Positions 33,776-45,142 of a DNA stretch of 64,000 nucleotides are shown piece after piece. Positions within the stretch are counted from its first letter, which is position 1. Each line of letters starts with the position of its first letter. This DNA is from Pseudomonas huaxiensis (GTDB taxonomy: Bacteria > Pseudomonadota > Gammaproteobacteria > Pseudomonadales > Pseudomonadaceae), in the NCBI RefSeq assembly GCF_003231275.1, contig NZ_QKVL01000001.1, positions 310,001 to 374,000 of the forward strand, in the 5' to 3' direction. The notes beneath the pieces are model-generated. The model saw only the letters and a program-made list of their open reading frames with translations. It ran no database searches and was not told the origin of the DNA. Position numbers and translations under genes: made by a program.

Positions 33776-36478
33776 TTAAATGGTCAGGCGAAAGGGTTCA
33801 TTGCCACTGGCCTGGTCGACGCGCAACTGTTCGACGATCACGTCCTGCAGGCGGTTGCACAGTTGTGGGTCGGAAAGCGGTTGGTTGTCGGCGTCGGTAA
33901 TGAAGAACACGTCTTCCACGCGCTCGCCGAGGGTGGCGATCTTGGCGTTCTGCAGCGACAGGTCGAAATCCAGGAAGATCTTGCCGATCCGCGCCAATAG
34001 GCCCGGGCGGTCAGGCGCGATGATTTCGAGGATGGTCACCGGGCGCTGGGCGTCGTTGAGGATGGTCACCTGCGGCGCGAAGGAGAAGTGCTTGAGCTGG
34101 CGCGGCACCCGGCGATGGATGATGTTCGGGTAGTCGTCCGGGTTGCGCAGGGCATCGGTCAGGCCGTCGCGGATCTGCTTGATGCGCTGCGGGTTGTCGC
34201 CGATCGAGCCACCGTCGTTGTCGAGCACGATGTAGGTGTCGAGGGTGAACTGGCTGCTGGAGGTGATGATCCGTGCGTCATGGATGTTCAGGTTGAGCTG
34301 GTCCATGGCCGCCACGGTCACGGCGAAGAAGTCATGCTGGTCGGGCGCGTAGATGAAGATCTGCGTGCCGCCTTCGAATTCGCGCTGGGTGGTTTCCTTG
34401 ATCAGTACCAGCGGGCCGCCGTCGGCGGGCTGCTGGAGGATCGCGTCGGAGTGCCAGGCAACATCCGCGGCGGTATGGCGCAGGAAATAGTCGTCGCCCA
34501 GTTGCGACCAGAGCTGCTCGACATCGTCCTGATCGGTGCCTTCGCGCACCAGAATGTCGAGGGCGGCGCTTTGCGTCTGGCGGATCTGCTCTTCGCGGTC
34601 CAGCGGGTTTTCCAGGCCGCGGCGCAAGGCGCGCTTGGTCTCGGTGTAGAGCTGGCGCAGCAGGCTGGCGCGCCACGAGTTCCACAGGCTGGGGTTGGTG
34701 GCGTTGATATCGGCCACGGTCAGCACGTAGAGGTAGTCCAGATGAACCTGGTCGCCGACCATCTGGGCGAAATCGTGGATCACCTGCGGGTCGGAAAGGT
34801 CCTTGCGCTGCGCGGTGGTGGACATCACCAGGTGGTTCTGCACCAGCCAGACGATCAGGCGGCTGTCCCAGGCCGGCAGTTGATGGCGCTCGCAGAAGGC
34901 TTGCGCGTCCACCGCGCCCAGTTCCGAGTGGTCGCCCTGACGGCCCTTGCCGATGTCGTGGTAGAGCCCGGCGAGGTACGCCAGCTCCGGCTTCGGCAGC
35001 CGACCCATGAGCTTGCTGGCCAGCGGAAACTTCTCCGACACCGGGGTGTACTGGAGTTTGCGCAGGTGCTTGATCAGATTGAGGGTGTGGGCATCCACGG
35101 TATAGATGTGGAATAGATCGTGTTGCATCTGCCCGACGATCAGGCCGAACTCCGGCAGATAGCGCCCGAGGATGCCATAGCGGTTCATCCGGCGCAGGTT
35201 GCGGTGGATGCCGATCTCGCACTTGAACAGCTCGATGAACAGGCTGGTGTTGCGGATATCGTTGCGGAAACTGTCGTCGATCAGGTGACGGTTTTCCCGC
35301 AGCAGCCGGATGGTGTCGGCGCGAACGCCCTTTATTTCCGGGTGCTGCGCCATCAGCACGAAGATTTCCAGCATGGCGAACGGTGTGCGTTTGAACACGT
35401 TCGGGCGCACGGCTTCAATATAGCCATCGTGCAACTGGAAGCGTGCGTTCAGCGGCTGGGTGGTGCTGCTGGAGTCGTCGGCGAGGATGACTTCCTCGAA
35501 GTGCTGGATGATCAGGTCGCTGAGCTCGGCAATGCTCATGACCACACGGTAATACTGCTGCATGAACTGCTCGATGGCGCGCTTCGGGTTTTCATCCTTG
35601 AAGCCGAGCAGGGCGGCAATGCTGCGCTGGTGGTCGAACAGCAGTCGGTCTTCGGAGCGCCCGGCGAGCATGTGCAGCGCGTAGCGCACTTTCCAGAGAA
35701 ATTCCTGGGACGAGGCCAGCAGCTTGTTCTCGCTTTCCAGCAGGAAACCTTCGCCCGCGAGGGCGTGCAGGTTCAGGGTGCCGTACTGGCGACGGGCGAC
35801 CCAGAGCACCGTCTGGATGTCGCGCAGGCCACCGGGCGAGCCCTTCACGTTGGGTTCGAGGTTGTATTCGGTGTCGTTGTATTTGTGGTGTCGGGCTTTC
35901 TGCTCGGCACGCTTGGCCAGGAAGAACTCCTTGCTCGGCCACATGTGCTCGGGGCTGGTGACCTCCAGCATGCGTAGGCGAAGGTGCTCGGGGCCGCTGA
36001 TGGTCCGGCTTTCCATCAGGTTGGTGACTACCGTCAGGTCGGCACGGGCCTGCTCGGCGCATTCGTCGACGGAGCGCACACTCTGGCCGACTTCCAGGCC
36101 GATATCCCAGAGCAGCGTCAGAAAACGCTCGATCGAGTCGCGGAAAATCTCATGATCGGCGCTGTCCAGCAGGATCAGCAGGTCGATGTCCGAGTGCGGA
36201 TGCAGCTCGCCGCGACCGTAGCCACCTACCGCGACCAGAGCAATATCGGCATCTTCGCTCCAGTCGAACTGACTCCACGCCTGTTGCAGGATGTTGTCGA
36301 CGAACCAGGCGCGGTCCTCGATCAACCGACGGATATCACGGCCCTGGCGGAACCTTTCATCGAGCACTTCGCCGGCGCGACGAATGGCTTTCTTGAAGGC
36401 CGCGATCGGGCTTGACTTGAGGGCCAGTTCCGCCTGGAACTGGCCGCGGTCGAACAGCTCGGGATCCACCTGTGGCAT
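33776..36478 (-). CDS. glnD: [Protein-PII] uridylyltransferase / uridylyl-removing enzyme
   Basis: The nitrogen sensor that uridylylates PII when glutamine is low and removes UMP when it is high. The 900 residues carry the nucleotidyltransferase motif [17 protein letters not shown] (Gly85-Gly86, Asp97, Asp99), the HD domain [17 protein letters not shown] in the middle, and two C-terminal ACT domains (roughly 705-790 and 815-895; [17 protein letters not shown] opens the second). ATG at 36478 begins [12 protein letters not shown]; the 51 codons before it overlap map and are not family-like. It starts 19 bases after map. Confidence 0.97.
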   Translation of the reverse strand: MPQVDPELFDRGQFQAELALKSSPIAAFKKAIRRAGEVLDERFRQGRDIRRLIEDRAWFVDNILQQAWSQFDWSEDADIALVAVGGYGRGELHPHSDIDLLILLDSADHEIFRDSIERFLTLLWDIGLEVGQSVRSVDECAEQARADLTVVTNLMESRTISGPEHLRLRMLEVTSPEHMWPSKEFFLAKRAEQKARHHKYNDTEYNLEPNVKGSPGGLRDIQTVLWVARRQYGTLNLHALAGEGFLLESENKLLASSQEFLWKVRYALHMLAGRSEDRLLFDHQRSIAALLGFKDENPKRAIEQFMQQYYRVVMSIAELSDLIIQHFEEVILADDSSSTTQPLNARFQLHDGYIEAVRPNVFKRTPFAMLEIFVLMAQHPEIKGVRADTIRLLRENRHLIDDSFRNDIRNTSLFIELFKCEIGIHRNLRRMNRYGILGRYLPEFGLIVGQMQHDLFHIYTVDAHTLNLIKHLRKLQYTPVSEKFPLASKLMGRLPKPELAYLAGLYHDIGKGRQGDHSELGAVDAQAFCERHQLPAWDSRLIVWLVQNHLVMSTTAQRKDLSDPQVIHDFAQMVGDQVHLDYLYVLTVADINATNPSLWNSWRASLLRQLYTETKRALRRGLENPLDREEQIRQTQSAALDILVREGTDQDDVEQLWSQLGDDYFLRHTAADVAWHSDAILQQPADGGPLVLIKETTQREFEGGTQIFIYAPDQHDFFAVTVAAMDQLNLNIHDARIITSSSQFTLDTYIVLDNDGGSIGDNPQRIKQIRDGLTDALRNPDDYPNIIHRRVPRQLKHFSFAPQVTILNDAQRPVTILEIIAPDRPGLLARIGKIFLDFDLSLQNAKIATLGERVEDVFFITDADNQPLSDPQLCNRLQDVIVEQLRVDQASGNEPFRLTI

Positions 36479-36497
36479 CGAGTCGCGTCCTGTCTGG

Positions 36498-37280
36498 TCA
36501 GGCTGAAGTACGGGGAATGGTGTCGTCTTTGCGCAGGGTGAAGATTTCGTAGCCGGTCGCGGTGACCACCATGGTGTGCTCCCACTGGGCGGAAAGCTTG
36601 CGGTCCTTGGTAATGGCGGTCCAGCCGTCACCCAGCACCTTGGTGTCGGCCTTGCCCTGGTTGATCATCGGCTCGATGGTGAAGGTCATGCCTTCTTTCA
36701 GTTCCATGCCGGTGCCGGCGCGGCCGTAGTGCAGGATCTGCGGCTCTTCGTGGAACACCTTGCCGATGCCGTGGCCGCAGAACTCGCGGACGACCGAGAA
36801 GCCGTTCTTTTCTGCGTGCTTCTGGATCACTTCGCCGATATCGCCCAGGCGGCAGCCCGGTTTGACCAGCTCGATGGCTTTGTACAGGCACTCCTGGGTG
36901 ACTTTCGACAGGCGCTCGGCCCAGACCGGCACTTCGCCGACATGGAACATGCGGCTGGTGTCGCCGTGGTAGCCGTCCTTGATGACGGTCACGTCGATGT
37001 TTAGCGTGTCGCCGGCCTTGAGCGGCTTCTCGTTGGGGATGCCGTGGCAGACCACGTGGTTGATCGAGGTGCAGATCGACTTGGGGAAGCCTTTATAGTT
37101 GAGCGGCGCCGGAATGGCCTGCTGCACGTTGACGATGTAGTCGTGGCAGAGGCGGTCCAGTTCTTCGGTGGTCACGCCGGGCTTGACGTGCTCTTCGATC
37201 ATTTCCAGGACTTCGGCGGCAAGGCGGCCGGCGATGCGCATCTTTTCGATGTCTTCGGCGGTTTTGATGGTAACGGTCAT
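36498..37280 (-). CDS. map: Type I methionine aminopeptidase
   Basis: Removes the initiator methionine from nascent proteins. The 260 residues have the pita-bread fold metal ligands: Asp in [19 protein letters not shown], His in [16 protein letters not shown], and Glu in FTIEPMIN and [20 protein letters not shown] is the substrate-site motif. It is divergent from rpsB and heads a map-glnD-dapC unit. Confidence 0.98.
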   Translation of the reverse strand: MTVTIKTAEDIEKMRIAGRLAAEVLEMIEEHVKPGVTTEELDRLCHDYIVNVQQAIPAPLNYKGFPKSICTSINHVVCHGIPNEKPLKAGDTLNIDVTVIKDGYHGDTSRMFHVGEVPVWAERLSKVTQECLYKAIELVKPGCRLGDIGEVIQKHAEKNGFSVVREFCGHGIGKVFHEEPQILHYGRAGTGMELKEGMTFTIEPMINQGKADTKVLGDGWTAITKDRKLSAQWEHTMVVTATGYEIFTLRKDDTIPRTSA

Positions 37281-37620
37281 TGCAGGCTCTCTACGGCGCG
37301 GAGGGGCGCGGGCAAACAGGAAAGGCGCGATTCTAGCAGAGCGCTGGCGGTTTCAGGGCCCCGCGCCACGGCTTGTGCCTCATGGATGCTGGCATTCTGG
37401 CGCGATTGCGTCCGGGGTGCAAAAGGCCGCCAAGGCGATGGTATTGCGGGTTTCGTTCATCGATCGAGTGTGGTATAAAATGCGCCGCTTTCCGGGGATA
37501 GCCCCGCCAAGCTCAAACCCACACACGTATCGACACGATGACCTGGGTGCTCCGATCGACAGATCGCGGGTTGGTCATTGGGATGCGTGGAGGCCCAACC
37601 CGACTTATCAAGGAACTATC
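37281..37620. promoter_or_regulatory. map/rpsB divergent regulatory region with S2-type leader
   Basis: This 340-base stretch holds no gene. On the plus strand TATAAA (37474-37479), with TTTCGT (37451-37456) 17 bases upstream, is a candidate rpsB promoter, giving a leader of about 135 bases. In the leader are a CGGGG-ATAG-CCCCG hairpin (about 37493-37506) and an 8-bp stem (37567-37574 with 37595-37602) enclosing a GCGTGG-type loop just before the start codon. Gammaproteobacterial rpsB leaders are known to bind S2 for autoregulation. On the minus strand TAGAAT (37335-37330) is a possible map -10. Confidence 0.6.
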
Positions 37621-38352
37621 ATGTCCCAAGTCAACATGCGCGATATGCTGAAGGCCGGTGTGCACTTCGGCCACCAGACCCGTTACTGGAACCCGAAAAT
37701 GGGCAAGTTCATTTTCGGCGCGCGCAACAAGATTCACATCATCAACCTGGAAAAAACCCTGCCAATGTTCAACGACGCTCTGAGCTTCGTAGAGCGCCTG
37801 GCCCAGGGCAAAAACAAGATCCTGTTCGTCGGCACCAAGCGTTCCGCTGGCAAGATCGTTGCTGAAGAAGCAGCACGTTGCGGCTCGCCGTACGTCGACC
37901 ATCGCTGGTTGGGCGGCATGCTGACCAACTACAAAACCATCCGCGCTTCGATCAAGCGTCTGCGCGAGCTGGAAGTCCAGGCTGAAGACGGTACCTTCGC
38001 CAAGCTGACCAAGAAAGAAGCGCTGATGCGCTCCCGCGATCTGGAAAAACTGGATCGCAGCCTGGGCGGTATCAAGGACATGGGCGGCCTGCCTGATGCA
38101 CTGTTCGTGATCGACGTTGACCACGAGCGCATCGCTATCACCGAAGCCAACAAGCTGGGCATCCCGGTCATCGGCGTTGTCGATACCAACAGCAGCCCTG
38201 AAGGTGTTGACTACATCATCCCAGGCAACGATGACGCCATTCGCGCCATCCAGCTGTACATGGGTTCGATGGCCGACGCCGTCATCCGTGGTCGCAACAA
38301 CGTTGCCGGCGGCACCGAAGTCTACGCTGAAGAAGCGCCAGCTGCCGAGTAA
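37621..38352 (+). CDS. rpsB: 30S ribosomal protein S2
   Basis: An essential small-subunit protein that joins late and helps S1 bind. The 243 residues start [20 protein letters not shown] and contain [20 protein letters not shown] and the later [24 protein letters not shown] in two shorter pieces, all typical. AAGGAAC precedes ATG. It forms a unit with tsf, separated by a strong hairpin (38380-38404) that probably sets the S2 to EF-Ts ratio. Confidence 0.99.
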   Translation: MSQVNMRDMLKAGVHFGHQTRYWNPKMGKFIFGARNKIHIINLEKTLPMFNDALSFVERLAQGKNKILFVGTKRSAGKIVAEEAARCGSPYVDHRWLGGMLTNYKTIRASIKRLRELEVQAEDGTFAKLTKKEALMRSRDLEKLDRSLGGIKDMGGLPDALFVIDVDHERIAITEANKLGIPVIGVVDTNSSPEGVDYIIPGNDDAIRAIQLYMGSMADAVIRGRNNVAGGTEVYAEEAPAAE

Positions 38353-38379
38353 GTGACGCTTAGCGTCGACTTGGCACGC

Positions 38380-38404
38380 AAAAAGGGGGCTAGGCCCCCT
38401 TTTT
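38380..38404 (+). terminator. Strong terminator/attenuator between rpsB and tsf
   Basis: An 11-bp stem A5G5C / GC5T5 (38380-38390 with 38394-38404) with a TAG loop and a T5 tail. It is a canonical intrinsic terminator. Its position inside the rpsB-tsf unit suggests partial readthrough. Confidence 0.9.
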
Positions 38405-38536
38405 GCCACCTTGAAATCCTCCTGTCGCCAAGTGTCCGCATTATCGACGCGCCGCATACAGGTAGTGGATTTCCAGAATTGAGCGCCCGTGAGTATCGGG
38501 TGGAATGGTTGAAAACCTATCCAAGAGGATTTTGAA

Positions 38537-39403
38537 ATGGCAGAAATTACTGCAGCGTTGGTCAAGGAACTGCGTGAGCGTACTGGCGAAGGCATGATGG
38601 ACTGCAAGAAAGCCCTCACCAAAGCCGGCGGCGATATCGAAAAAGCCATTGACGACATGCGCGCCTCGGGTGCCATCAAGGCTGCCAAAAAGGCTGGCAA
38701 CGTTGCCGCCGAAGGCGCCATCGCCATCAAGGACGACGGCAAAGCCGCCGTTCTGCTCGAAGTCAACTCGCAGACCGACTTCCTCGCTCTGCAAGACGAC
38801 TTCAAGGCATTCGTTGCTGCCAGCGCCGAGAAAGCTTTCAATGACAAGCTGACCGACGTTGCTCCGCTGATCGAAGCTCAGGAAGAGGCCCGCCTTGCCC
38901 TGGTTTCCAAGGTTGGTGAAAACGTCAACATCCGTCGCTTGGTGCGCGTTGAGGGTGACGTTGTCGGTACCTACCTGCACGGTAACAAGATCGGTGTTGC
39001 GGTTGTCCTGAAAGGCGGTGACGTCGAGCTGGCCAAAGATGTTGCAATGCACGTTGCTGCCAGCAACCCTGAGTTCCTGCTGCCATCGGAAGTTTCCGCT
39101 GAAGCGATCGAGCGCGAGAAAGGCGTGTTCCTGACCCTCAACGAAGACAAGATGAAAGGCAAGCCAGCTGAAATCGTCGAGAAGATGATTGCTGGTCGTA
39201 TCACCAAGTTCCTGGCCGAGGCCTCGCTGGTCGAGCAAGCTTTCGTCAAGAACCCGGAAGTGACCGTTGGTGCTCTGGTCAAGAAAGCTGGCGCTGAAAT
39301 CGTTTCCTTCACTTACTTCAAAGTAGGCGAAGGCATCGAGAAGAAAGAAGACAACTTCGCTGAAGAAGTTGCTGCTCAACTGGCTGCTGCCCAGAAGCAA
39401 TAA
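38537..39403 (+). CDS. tsf: Elongation factor Ts
   Basis: The guanine-nucleotide exchange factor for EF-Tu. The 288 residues open with a UBA-like domain ([22 protein letters not shown]), then the TDF signature in [15 protein letters not shown], and two core subdomains with a coiled-coil region. GAGGA sits seven to eight bases before ATG. It is followed by a terminator at 39427-39460. Confidence 0.98.
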   Translation: MAEITAALVKELRERTGEGMMDCKKALTKAGGDIEKAIDDMRASGAIKAAKKAGNVAAEGAIAIKDDGKAAVLLEVNSQTDFLALQDDFKAFVAASAEKAFNDKLTDVAPLIEAQEEARLALVSKVGENVNIRRLVRVEGDVVGTYLHGNKIGVAVVLKGGDVELAKDVAMHVAASNPEFLLPSEVSAEAIEREKGVFLTLNEDKMKGKPAEIVEKMIAGRITKFLAEASLVEQAFVKNPEVTVGALVKKAGAEIVSFTYFKVGEGIEKKEDNFAEEVAAQLAAAQKQ

Positions 39404-39426
39404 GACGGATTCACATCTGTCGCCCC

Positions 39427-39460
39427 AAAGAGGCTGCCCGCTCACGCGCGCAGCCTCTTT
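39427..39460 (+). terminator. Terminator behind tsf
   Basis: An 11-bp perfect stem (39427-39437 with 39450-39460) of the AAAGAGGCTGC type with a 12-base loop, ending TTTG, 23 bases after the tsf stop. The symmetrical A and T ends make it a good intrinsic terminator. Confidence 0.8.
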
Positions 39461-39585
39461 GTCAAAGCGCGAGCGGTTTACAAGATCTGCTTTCGCTCTG
39501 GCGCTATTCAAGCGCCACGCTACAGTTGGCGCAGGCTGAAAACAGCCCGCCCGGAATTTTACAAACGCCGCAGGAGAGATTCGCA

Positions 39586-40329
39586 ATGGCTCAGCAGGTG
39601 AGTGGTCGTCAACCTCGCTATAAACGCATTTTGCTCAAACTTAGCGGCGAGGCCCTGATGGGCTCGGAAGACTTCGGGATCGACCCGAAGGTGCTGGATC
39701 GCATGGCGCTGGAAGTGGGTCAGCTCGTTGGTATCGGTGTCCAGGTCGGCCTGGTTATCGGTGGTGGCAACCTCTTCCGTGGTGCGGCCTTGAGCGCGGC
39801 TGGCATGGATCGCGTCACCGGTGACCATATGGGTATGCTGGCGACCGTGATGAACGCCCTGGCCATGCGCGACGCGCTGGAGCGCTCGAATATCCCCGCC
39901 ATTGTCATGTCGGCCATTTCCATGGTCGGTGTCACTGACCACTACGACCGCCGCAAAGGTGTTCGCCACCTGAACTCTGGCGATGTAGTGATCTTCGCTG
40001 CCGGTACCGGTAACCCGTTCTTCACGACCGACTCCGCCGCATGCCTGCGTGCCATCGAAATCGATGCTGACGTCGTGTTGAAGGCGACGAAGGTCGACGG
40101 CGTGTACACTGCCGATCCATTCAAGGATCCGCATGCCGAGAAATTCGACCGTCTGACGTACGATGAAGTACTCGACCGCAAACTCGGCGTAATGGACCTG
40201 ACCGCAATCTGCCTGTGCCGTGATCACAAGATGCCATTGCGGGTTTTCAACATGAACAAGCCTGGCGCCTTGCTGAACATCGTAGTGGGCGGCGCTGAAG
40301 GAACTCTGATCGAGGAAGGCGAACAATGA
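39586..40329 (+). CDS. pyrH: UMP kinase
   Basis: Phosphorylates UMP to UDP with ATP; allosterically controlled by GTP and UTP in the family. The 247 residues of the amino-acid-kinase fold show [23 protein letters not shown] and [24 protein letters not shown] at 39586 follows GGAGAGATTC; the earlier in-frame ATG at 39526 is not preceded by a site. Its stop overlaps the frr start (ATGA). Confidence 0.97.
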   Translation: MAQQVSGRQPRYKRILLKLSGEALMGSEDFGIDPKVLDRMALEVGQLVGIGVQVGLVIGGGNLFRGAALSAAGMDRVTGDHMGMLATVMNALAMRDALERSNIPAIVMSAISMVGVTDHYDRRKGVRHLNSGDVVIFAAGTGNPFFTTDSAACLRAIEIDADVVLKATKVDGVYTADPFKDPHAEKFDRLTYDEVLDRKLGVMDLTAICLCRDHKMPLRVFNMNKPGALLNIVVGGAEGTLIEEGEQ

Positions 40330-40883
40330 TCAACGAAATCAAGAAAGACGCCCAGGAACGCATGGGTAAATCGCTGGAGTCGCTGCACCACGCTTTCGGT
40401 CGCATCCGGACCGGCGCGGCGAACCCGCAGATTCTGGCTGGCGTGATGGTGCCTTACTACGGCGCCGATACTCCGATCAACCAGGTCGCCAGTGTCACCG
40501 TCAAGGATTCGCGTACTCTGCAAGTCGTGCCTTTCGAGCGCAGCATGCTGGGTGCCGTGGATAAAGCCATCCTCAACTCGGGTCTGGGCTTCAACCCGAC
40601 CAACCTGGGTGAGCTGCTGCTGATCTCCATGCCGGCCCTGACCGAGGAAACCCGCAAGGGCTTCACCAAGCAGGCGCGCGATGCCGCAGAAGACGCTCGG
40701 GTTGCCGTGCGCAATATCCGTCGTGATGCCCTGAGCCAACTCAAGGATCTGGTCAAAGAGAAGGAAATCAGCGAAGACGAAGAGCGTCGTGCCGCTGATG
40801 ATGTCCAGAAGCTGACTGACAAGTTCGTTGCTGAAATCGAAGTTGCCGTGAAAGCAAAAGAAAAGGACCTGATGGCCGTTTAA
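40326..40883 (+). CDS. frr: Ribosome recycling factor
   Basis: Splits post-termination ribosomes together with EF-G. The 185 residues form the three-helix bundle plus small domain; ALGRIRTGRA is represented by [17 protein letters not shown], and the EEDRRRAEDEVQ-type C-terminus by [19 protein letters not shown]. Translationally coupled to pyrH by a four-base overlap. Confidence 0.98.
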   Translation: MINEIKKDAQERMGKSLESLHHAFGRIRTGAANPQILAGVMVPYYGADTPINQVASVTVKDSRTLQVVPFERSMLGAVDKAILNSGLGFNPTNLGELLLISMPALTEETRKGFTKQARDAAEDARVAVRNIRRDALSQLKDLVKEKEISEDEERRAADDVQKLTDKFVAEIEVAVKAKEKDLMAV

Positions 40884-40900
40884 GGTCGGGGCTTTTTTTA

Positions 40901-41656
40901 ATGGAAAAGAGCAAGCAGGGTGTGCCTCCATCGGTGCCGCGTCATGTCGCGATCATCATGGATGGGAATAATCGCTGGGCGAAGAAGCGCCTGCTGCCCG
41001 GCGTTGCCGGGCACAAGGCTGGTGTGGACGCGGTGCGGGCCGTTATCGAGGTCTGCGCCGAGGCCAAGGTCGAGGTGCTGACCCTGTTCGCCTTCTCCAG
41101 CGAAAACTGGCAACGCCCGGCCGAAGAGGTCGGGGCGTTGATGGAGCTGTTCTTCTCGGCCTTGCGCCGGGAAGCCAAGCGGCTCAATGAGAACAACATC
41201 AGTCTGCGGATCATCGGTGATCGCTCGCGCTTTCACCCTGAGCTTCAGGCGGCCATGCGCGAGGCCGAGGCGCTGACCGCTGGCAGTAACCGTTTCATCC
41301 TGCAGATCGCCGCCAACTATGGTGGTCAGTGGGATATCGCGCAGGCCGCTCAACGCCTGGCGCGCGAAGTCCAGGCCGGGCATCTGCGCCCGGAAGACAT
41401 CACTCCCGAACTTCTGCAAACTTGTCTGGCTACTGGCGACCTGCCGTTGCCGGACCTGTGTATTCGCACCGGGGGCGAGCACCGCATCAGCAACTTCCTG
41501 TTGTGGCAACTGGCCTACGCCGAGCTGTACTTCTCCGACCTGTTTTGGCCGGACTTCAAACACGAGGCCATGCGTACCGCGCTGGCCGATTTCGCTTCGC
41601 GCCAGCGCCGCTTCGGTAAAACCAGCGAGCAGGTCGAAGCTGGAGCCCGTGCTTAA
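40901..41656 (+). CDS. uppS: Di-trans,poly-cis-undecaprenyl-diphosphate synthase
   Basis: Adds eight isopentenyl units to farnesyl diphosphate to make the C55 lipid carrier for peptidoglycan and O-antigen. The 251 residues show the catalytic Asp in IIMDGNNRWAKKR, the LTLFAFSSENWQRP and NYGGQWDI motifs, and the RTGGEHRISNFLLWQ end signature. The start follows a T-rich spacer with an AAGG-type site. Its TAA overlaps the cdsA ATG by one base. Confidence 0.98.
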   Translation: MEKSKQGVPPSVPRHVAIIMDGNNRWAKKRLLPGVAGHKAGVDAVRAVIEVCAEAKVEVLTLFAFSSENWQRPAEEVGALMELFFSALRREAKRLNENNISLRIIGDRSRFHPELQAAMREAEALTAGSNRFILQIAANYGGQWDIAQAAQRLAREVQAGHLRPEDITPELLQTCLATGDLPLPDLCIRTGGEHRISNFLLWQLAYAELYFSDLFWPDFKHEAMRTALADFASRQRRFGKTSEQVEAGARA

Positions 41657-42471
41657 TGCTCAAACAACGCATTATTACCGCGCTGATTCTGCTGCCGATC
41701 GCCCTGGGCGGGTTCTTTCTGCTCGAAGGGGCTGGCTTTGCCCTGTTCATCGGGCTGGTGGTCACCCTTGGCGCCTGGGAATGGGCTCGCTTGGCCGGCC
41801 TGATGGCTCAGGTGTTGCGGGTGGCCTATGCCGCAGTCATCGCCGGTTTGCTGATGCTGCTGCACCTGATGCCGGATCTGGCACCCTGGGTGCTCGGTGC
41901 TTCGGTGTTGTGGTGGGGCGTGGCAACCTGGCTCGTCATGACCTATCCGCGCACCAGTGAGCTTTGGGCCAGTGCAGCCTGTCGGTTGCTGATCGGTGCG
42001 CTGATCCTCCTGCCTGCCTGGCAAGGGCTGGTGCTGCTCAAGCACTGGACTATGGGCAACTGGCTGATTCTCGCGGTCATGGTGCTGGTCTGGGGTGCCG
42101 ACATTGGTGCTTACTTCTCTGGCCGGGCGTTCGGCAAGCGCAAGTTGGCGCCGCACGTCAGTCCTGGCAAGAGCTGGGAAGGTGTTTACGGCGGCCTGGC
42201 GCTGAGCCTGGTCATCACGCTGGGTGTCGGTCTGACCCGGCATTGGAGTGCTGGCGAACTGGTGCTCGGATTGTTCGGTGCTGCGCTGTTGGTAATGGGC
42301 TCGGTGGTCGGCGACCTGACTGAAAGCATGTTCAAGCGCCGTTCCGGAATCAAGGACAGCAGCAACCTGTTGCCGGGGCATGGCGGCGTACTGGACCGTA
42401 TCGACAGCCTGACCGCGGCCATCCCGCTGTTCGCCGTGCTGTTGTGGGCGGCTGACTGGGGCGTCCTGTGA
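41656..42471 (+). CDS. cdsA: Phosphatidate cytidylyltransferase
   Basis: Makes CDP-diacylglycerol from phosphatidate and CTP at the inner membrane. The 271 residues have about seven to eight membrane segments and the CDS signature near the C-terminus: [20 protein letters not shown] followed by VLDRIDS. It shares a TAATG overlap with uppS and a GTGA overlap with dxr. CTP comes from PyrG, encoded in the same block. Confidence 0.97.
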   Translation: MLKQRIITALILLPIALGGFFLLEGAGFALFIGLVVTLGAWEWARLAGLMAQVLRVAYAAVIAGLLMLLHLMPDLAPWVLGASVLWWGVATWLVMTYPRTSELWASAACRLLIGALILLPAWQGLVLLKHWTMGNWLILAVMVLVWGADIGAYFSGRAFGKRKLAPHVSPGKSWEGVYGGLALSLVITLGVGLTRHWSAGELVLGLFGAALLVMGSVVGDLTESMFKRRSGIKDSSNLLPGHGGVLDRIDSLTAAIPLFAVLLWAADWGVL

Positions 42472-43658
42472 GTCGCGTGCAGCGCATTACCGTGCTCGGG
42501 GCCACTGGCTCCATAGGTCTGAGCACCCTGGATGTCATCGCTCGGCACCCGGATCGCTACGAAGTCTTCGCCCTGACTGGCTATTCACGCTTGAACGAGC
42601 TGTTGCAGCTGTGCCTGCGCCATGCGCCAGTGTTTGCCGTGGTGCCGGACGAGGCGGGGGCTTGTACCCTGCGCGAAGGGCTTGAGGCGGCGGGCTCGTG
42701 CACTGAAGTGTTGGTGGGCGAACAAGGCTTGTGCGCGGTTGCGGCTGATCCGCAGGTCGATGCGGTGATGGCTGCGATCGTCGGTGCTGCGGGTTTGCGT
42801 CCGACGCTGGCGGCAGTGGAGGCGGGCAAGAAGGTGTTGCTCGCCAATAAAGAAGCGTTGGTGATGTCCGGCGCCCTGTTCATGCAGGCGGTACGCCGCA
42901 GTAACGCAGTGCTGCTGCCGATCGACAGCGAGCACAACGCCATCTTCCAGTGTCTGCCGGGTGACTACGGTCGCGGGCTGGCTCAAGTGGGTGTTCGCCG
43001 GATTCTCCTGACCGCTTCGGGTGGGCCTTTCCGTCAGACCCCGGCCAGCGAGCTTGCTGCGGTGACCCCGGAGCAGGCCTGCGCGCATCCCAACTGGTCC
43101 ATGGGGCGGAAGATTTCCGTCGATTCGGCCAGCATGATGAACAAGGGGCTGGAACTGATCGAGGCCTGCTGGCTGTTCGATGCTCGCCCTTCGCAGATCG
43201 AGGTCGTGGTGCATCCGCAGAGTGTGATTCACTCGCTGGTGGATTACGTCGACGGTTCGGTGCTTGCCCAGTTGGGCAATCCGGACATGCGTACCCCCAT
43301 CGCCAGCGCGCTGGCCTGGCCGGAGCGAATCGATTCCGGTGTGGCGCCGCTGGACTTGTTTGCCATTGCTCGTCTGGATTTCCAGTCGCCCGATGAGCAG
43401 CGTTTTCCTTGCCTGCGCCTGGCGCGGGAAGCCGCGGAGGCCGGCAACAGCGCGCCGGCGGTACTTAATGCGGCCAATGAAATCGCGGTGGAGGCGTTTC
43501 TTCAGCGGCGCATCCGCTTCCCGGAAATCGCGAGTATGATCGGACAGGTGCTTGACCAGGAGCCAGTAGTGGCCGTGGATACGCTGGATGCGGTATTTGC
43601 CGCCGACCAGCGGGCCCGGGTGCTTGCCGGGCGGTGGTTGGCGCATCACGGGCGCTGA
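42468..43658 (+). CDS. dxr: 1-deoxy-D-xylulose 5-phosphate reductoisomerase
   Basis: The second step of the MEP isoprenoid pathway: DXP to MEP with NADPH. The 396 residues carry the N-terminal nucleotide site [35 protein letters not shown] and [22 protein letters not shown] start overlapping the cdsA stop. IspD, the next enzyme, is encoded 19 kb downstream in the same block, and UppS uses the pathway product. Confidence 0.97.
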   Translation: MSRVQRITVLGATGSIGLSTLDVIARHPDRYEVFALTGYSRLNELLQLCLRHAPVFAVVPDEAGACTLREGLEAAGSCTEVLVGEQGLCAVAADPQVDAVMAAIVGAAGLRPTLAAVEAGKKVLLANKEALVMSGALFMQAVRRSNAVLLPIDSEHNAIFQCLPGDYGRGLAQVGVRRILLTASGGPFRQTPASELAAVTPEQACAHPNWSMGRKISVDSASMMNKGLELIEACWLFDARPSQIEVVVHPQSVIHSLVDYVDGSVLAQLGNPDMRTPIASALAWPERIDSGVAPLDLFAIARLDFQSPDEQRFPCLRLAREAAEAGNSAPAVLNAANEIAVEAFLQRRIRFPEIASMIGQVLDQEPVVAVDTLDAVFAADQRARVLAGRWLAHHGR

Positions 43659-43715
43659 GGTGCGACTCCGCAAGGCGTCGTGTCGGGCCCTGTTGAACGT
43701 TATTCGGAGAAAGAC

Positions 43716-45068
43716 ATGAGTGCGCTCTACATGATTATCGGCACCCTGGTTGCACTGGGTGTTCTGGTTACCTTTCACGAATTCGGGCACTTCTGGGTGG
43801 CTCGGCGCTGCGGCGTCAAGGTGTTGCGTTTCTCCGTCGGCTTCGGCACGCCGTTGCTTCGCTGGCACGACCGTCAAGGTACGGAGTTCGTGATTGCCGC
43901 CATTCCACTGGGTGGCTACGTCAAGATGCTCGACGAGCGCGAGGGCGATGTGCCTCTTGCGCAAGCCGAGCAGAGTTTCAATCGAAAAACGGTTGGCCAG
44001 CGCATTGCGATCACTGCTGCAGGGCCGATCGCCAACTTCCTGCTCGCTATCGTGTTCTTCTGGGCGCTGGCGATGCTTGGCAGTCAGCAAGTACGTCCGG
44101 TCATCGGCGGGGTCGAGGCGGGTAGCCTGGCAGCCGTCGCCGGGTTGAGTTCCGGGCAGGAAATCGTTTCGATCGACGGCGAGCCGACCAACGGTTGGGC
44201 TGCGGTCAATCTTCAACTGGTTCGCCGTCTGGGCGAGAGCGGGTCGCTGCAGGTTGGTGTGCGCAGCGAAGGCGCCACCGTTGACAGCGCTCACACGATT
44301 ACCCTCGATCATTGGCTCAAGGGTGCTGACGAGCCTGATCCGATTCGCTCCCTCGGCATCCGTCCATGGCGCCCGGCGCTCGCGCCGGTGCTGGCCGAAC
44401 TGGATCCGAAGGGGCCGGCCCAGGCCGCCGGGTTGAAAACCGGTGATCGCCTGCTGGCGCTGGATGGTCAGGCGCTGAATGACTGGCAGCAGGTGGTCGA
44501 CACCGTGCGGGGTCGTGCTGACAGCCGCATCGTGCTCACCGTCGAGCGCGATGGCGCTCGCATCGAGTTGCCGGTCACCCTGGCCAGCCGCGGCGAGGGC
44601 AAGTCCGCTGCCGGTTATCTCGGCGCTGGTGTCCAGGCGGTCGAATGGCCGGCGCAGATGCTGCGTGAGGTCAGTTACGGGCCGCTCGAAGCAGTGGGAG
44701 AAGGTCTTTCCCGTACCTGGAACATGAGTGTTCTGACCCTCGATTCGCTGAAGAAAATGCTCTTCGGCGAGCTCTCGGTAAAAAACTTGAGCGGACCGAT
44801 AACCATTGCTAAAGTGGCGGGCGCTTCGGCCCAGTCCGGCCTTGGGGATTTCCTGAATTTCCTTGCCTATCTGAGCATTAGCCTAGGAGTTCTTAACTTG
44901 CTGCCCATTCCAGTTCTGGATGGGGGGCATTTGCTGTTTTACCTGATCGAGTGGGCGCGTGGCCGCCCACTGTCGGACCGGGTGCAAGGTTGGGGTATCC
45001 AGATCGGTATCAGTTTGGTAGTCGGGGTGATGTTGCTAGCCCTGATCAACGATTTGGGTCGACTGTAA
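43716..45068 (+). CDS. rseP: Site-2 intramembrane zinc protease RseP
   Basis: Cleaves the anti-sigma factor (RseA/MucA) in the membrane to release the envelope-stress sigma factor. The 450 residues carry the zinc motif HEFGH near residue 22 in TM1, two PDZ domains (about 110-300), and the second active-site NLLPIPVLDGGH near the C-terminal TMs. GGAGAAAG precedes ATG at 43716; the 12 codons of open frame before it lack a site. It is followed by bamA after a hairpin. Confidence 0.97.
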   Translation: MSALYMIIGTLVALGVLVTFHEFGHFWVARRCGVKVLRFSVGFGTPLLRWHDRQGTEFVIAAIPLGGYVKMLDEREGDVPLAQAEQSFNRKTVGQRIAITAAGPIANFLLAIVFFWALAMLGSQQVRPVIGGVEAGSLAAVAGLSSGQEIVSIDGEPTNGWAAVNLQLVRRLGESGSLQVGVRSEGATVDSAHTITLDHWLKGADEPDPIRSLGIRPWRPALAPVLAELDPKGPAQAAGLKTGDRLLALDGQALNDWQQVVDTVRGRADSRIVLTVERDGARIELPVTLASRGEGKSAAGYLGAGVQAVEWPAQMLREVSYGPLEAVGEGLSRTWNMSVLTLDSLKKMLFGELSVKNLSGPITIAKVAGASAQSGLGDFLNFLAYLSISLGVLNLLPIPVLDGGHLLFYLIEWARGRPLSDRVQGWGIQIGISLVVGVMLLALINDLGRL

Positions 45069-45086
45069 CGCTTCGCTCAATTGCGA

Positions 45087-45109
45087 ACCTGCCGCCTTTC
45101 GCGGCGGGT
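45087..45109 (+). terminator. Stem-loop between rseP and bamA
   Basis: Arms 45087-45095 and 45101-45109 form a 9-bp stem with one T-G pair and a CTTTC loop, then CGTTTATTG. It lies 18 bases beyond rseP and 33 before bamA; a weak terminator or attenuator. Confidence 0.5.
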
Positions 45110-45142
45110 CGTTTATTGCCAGTTGGAATAAGAAAGGACTTC

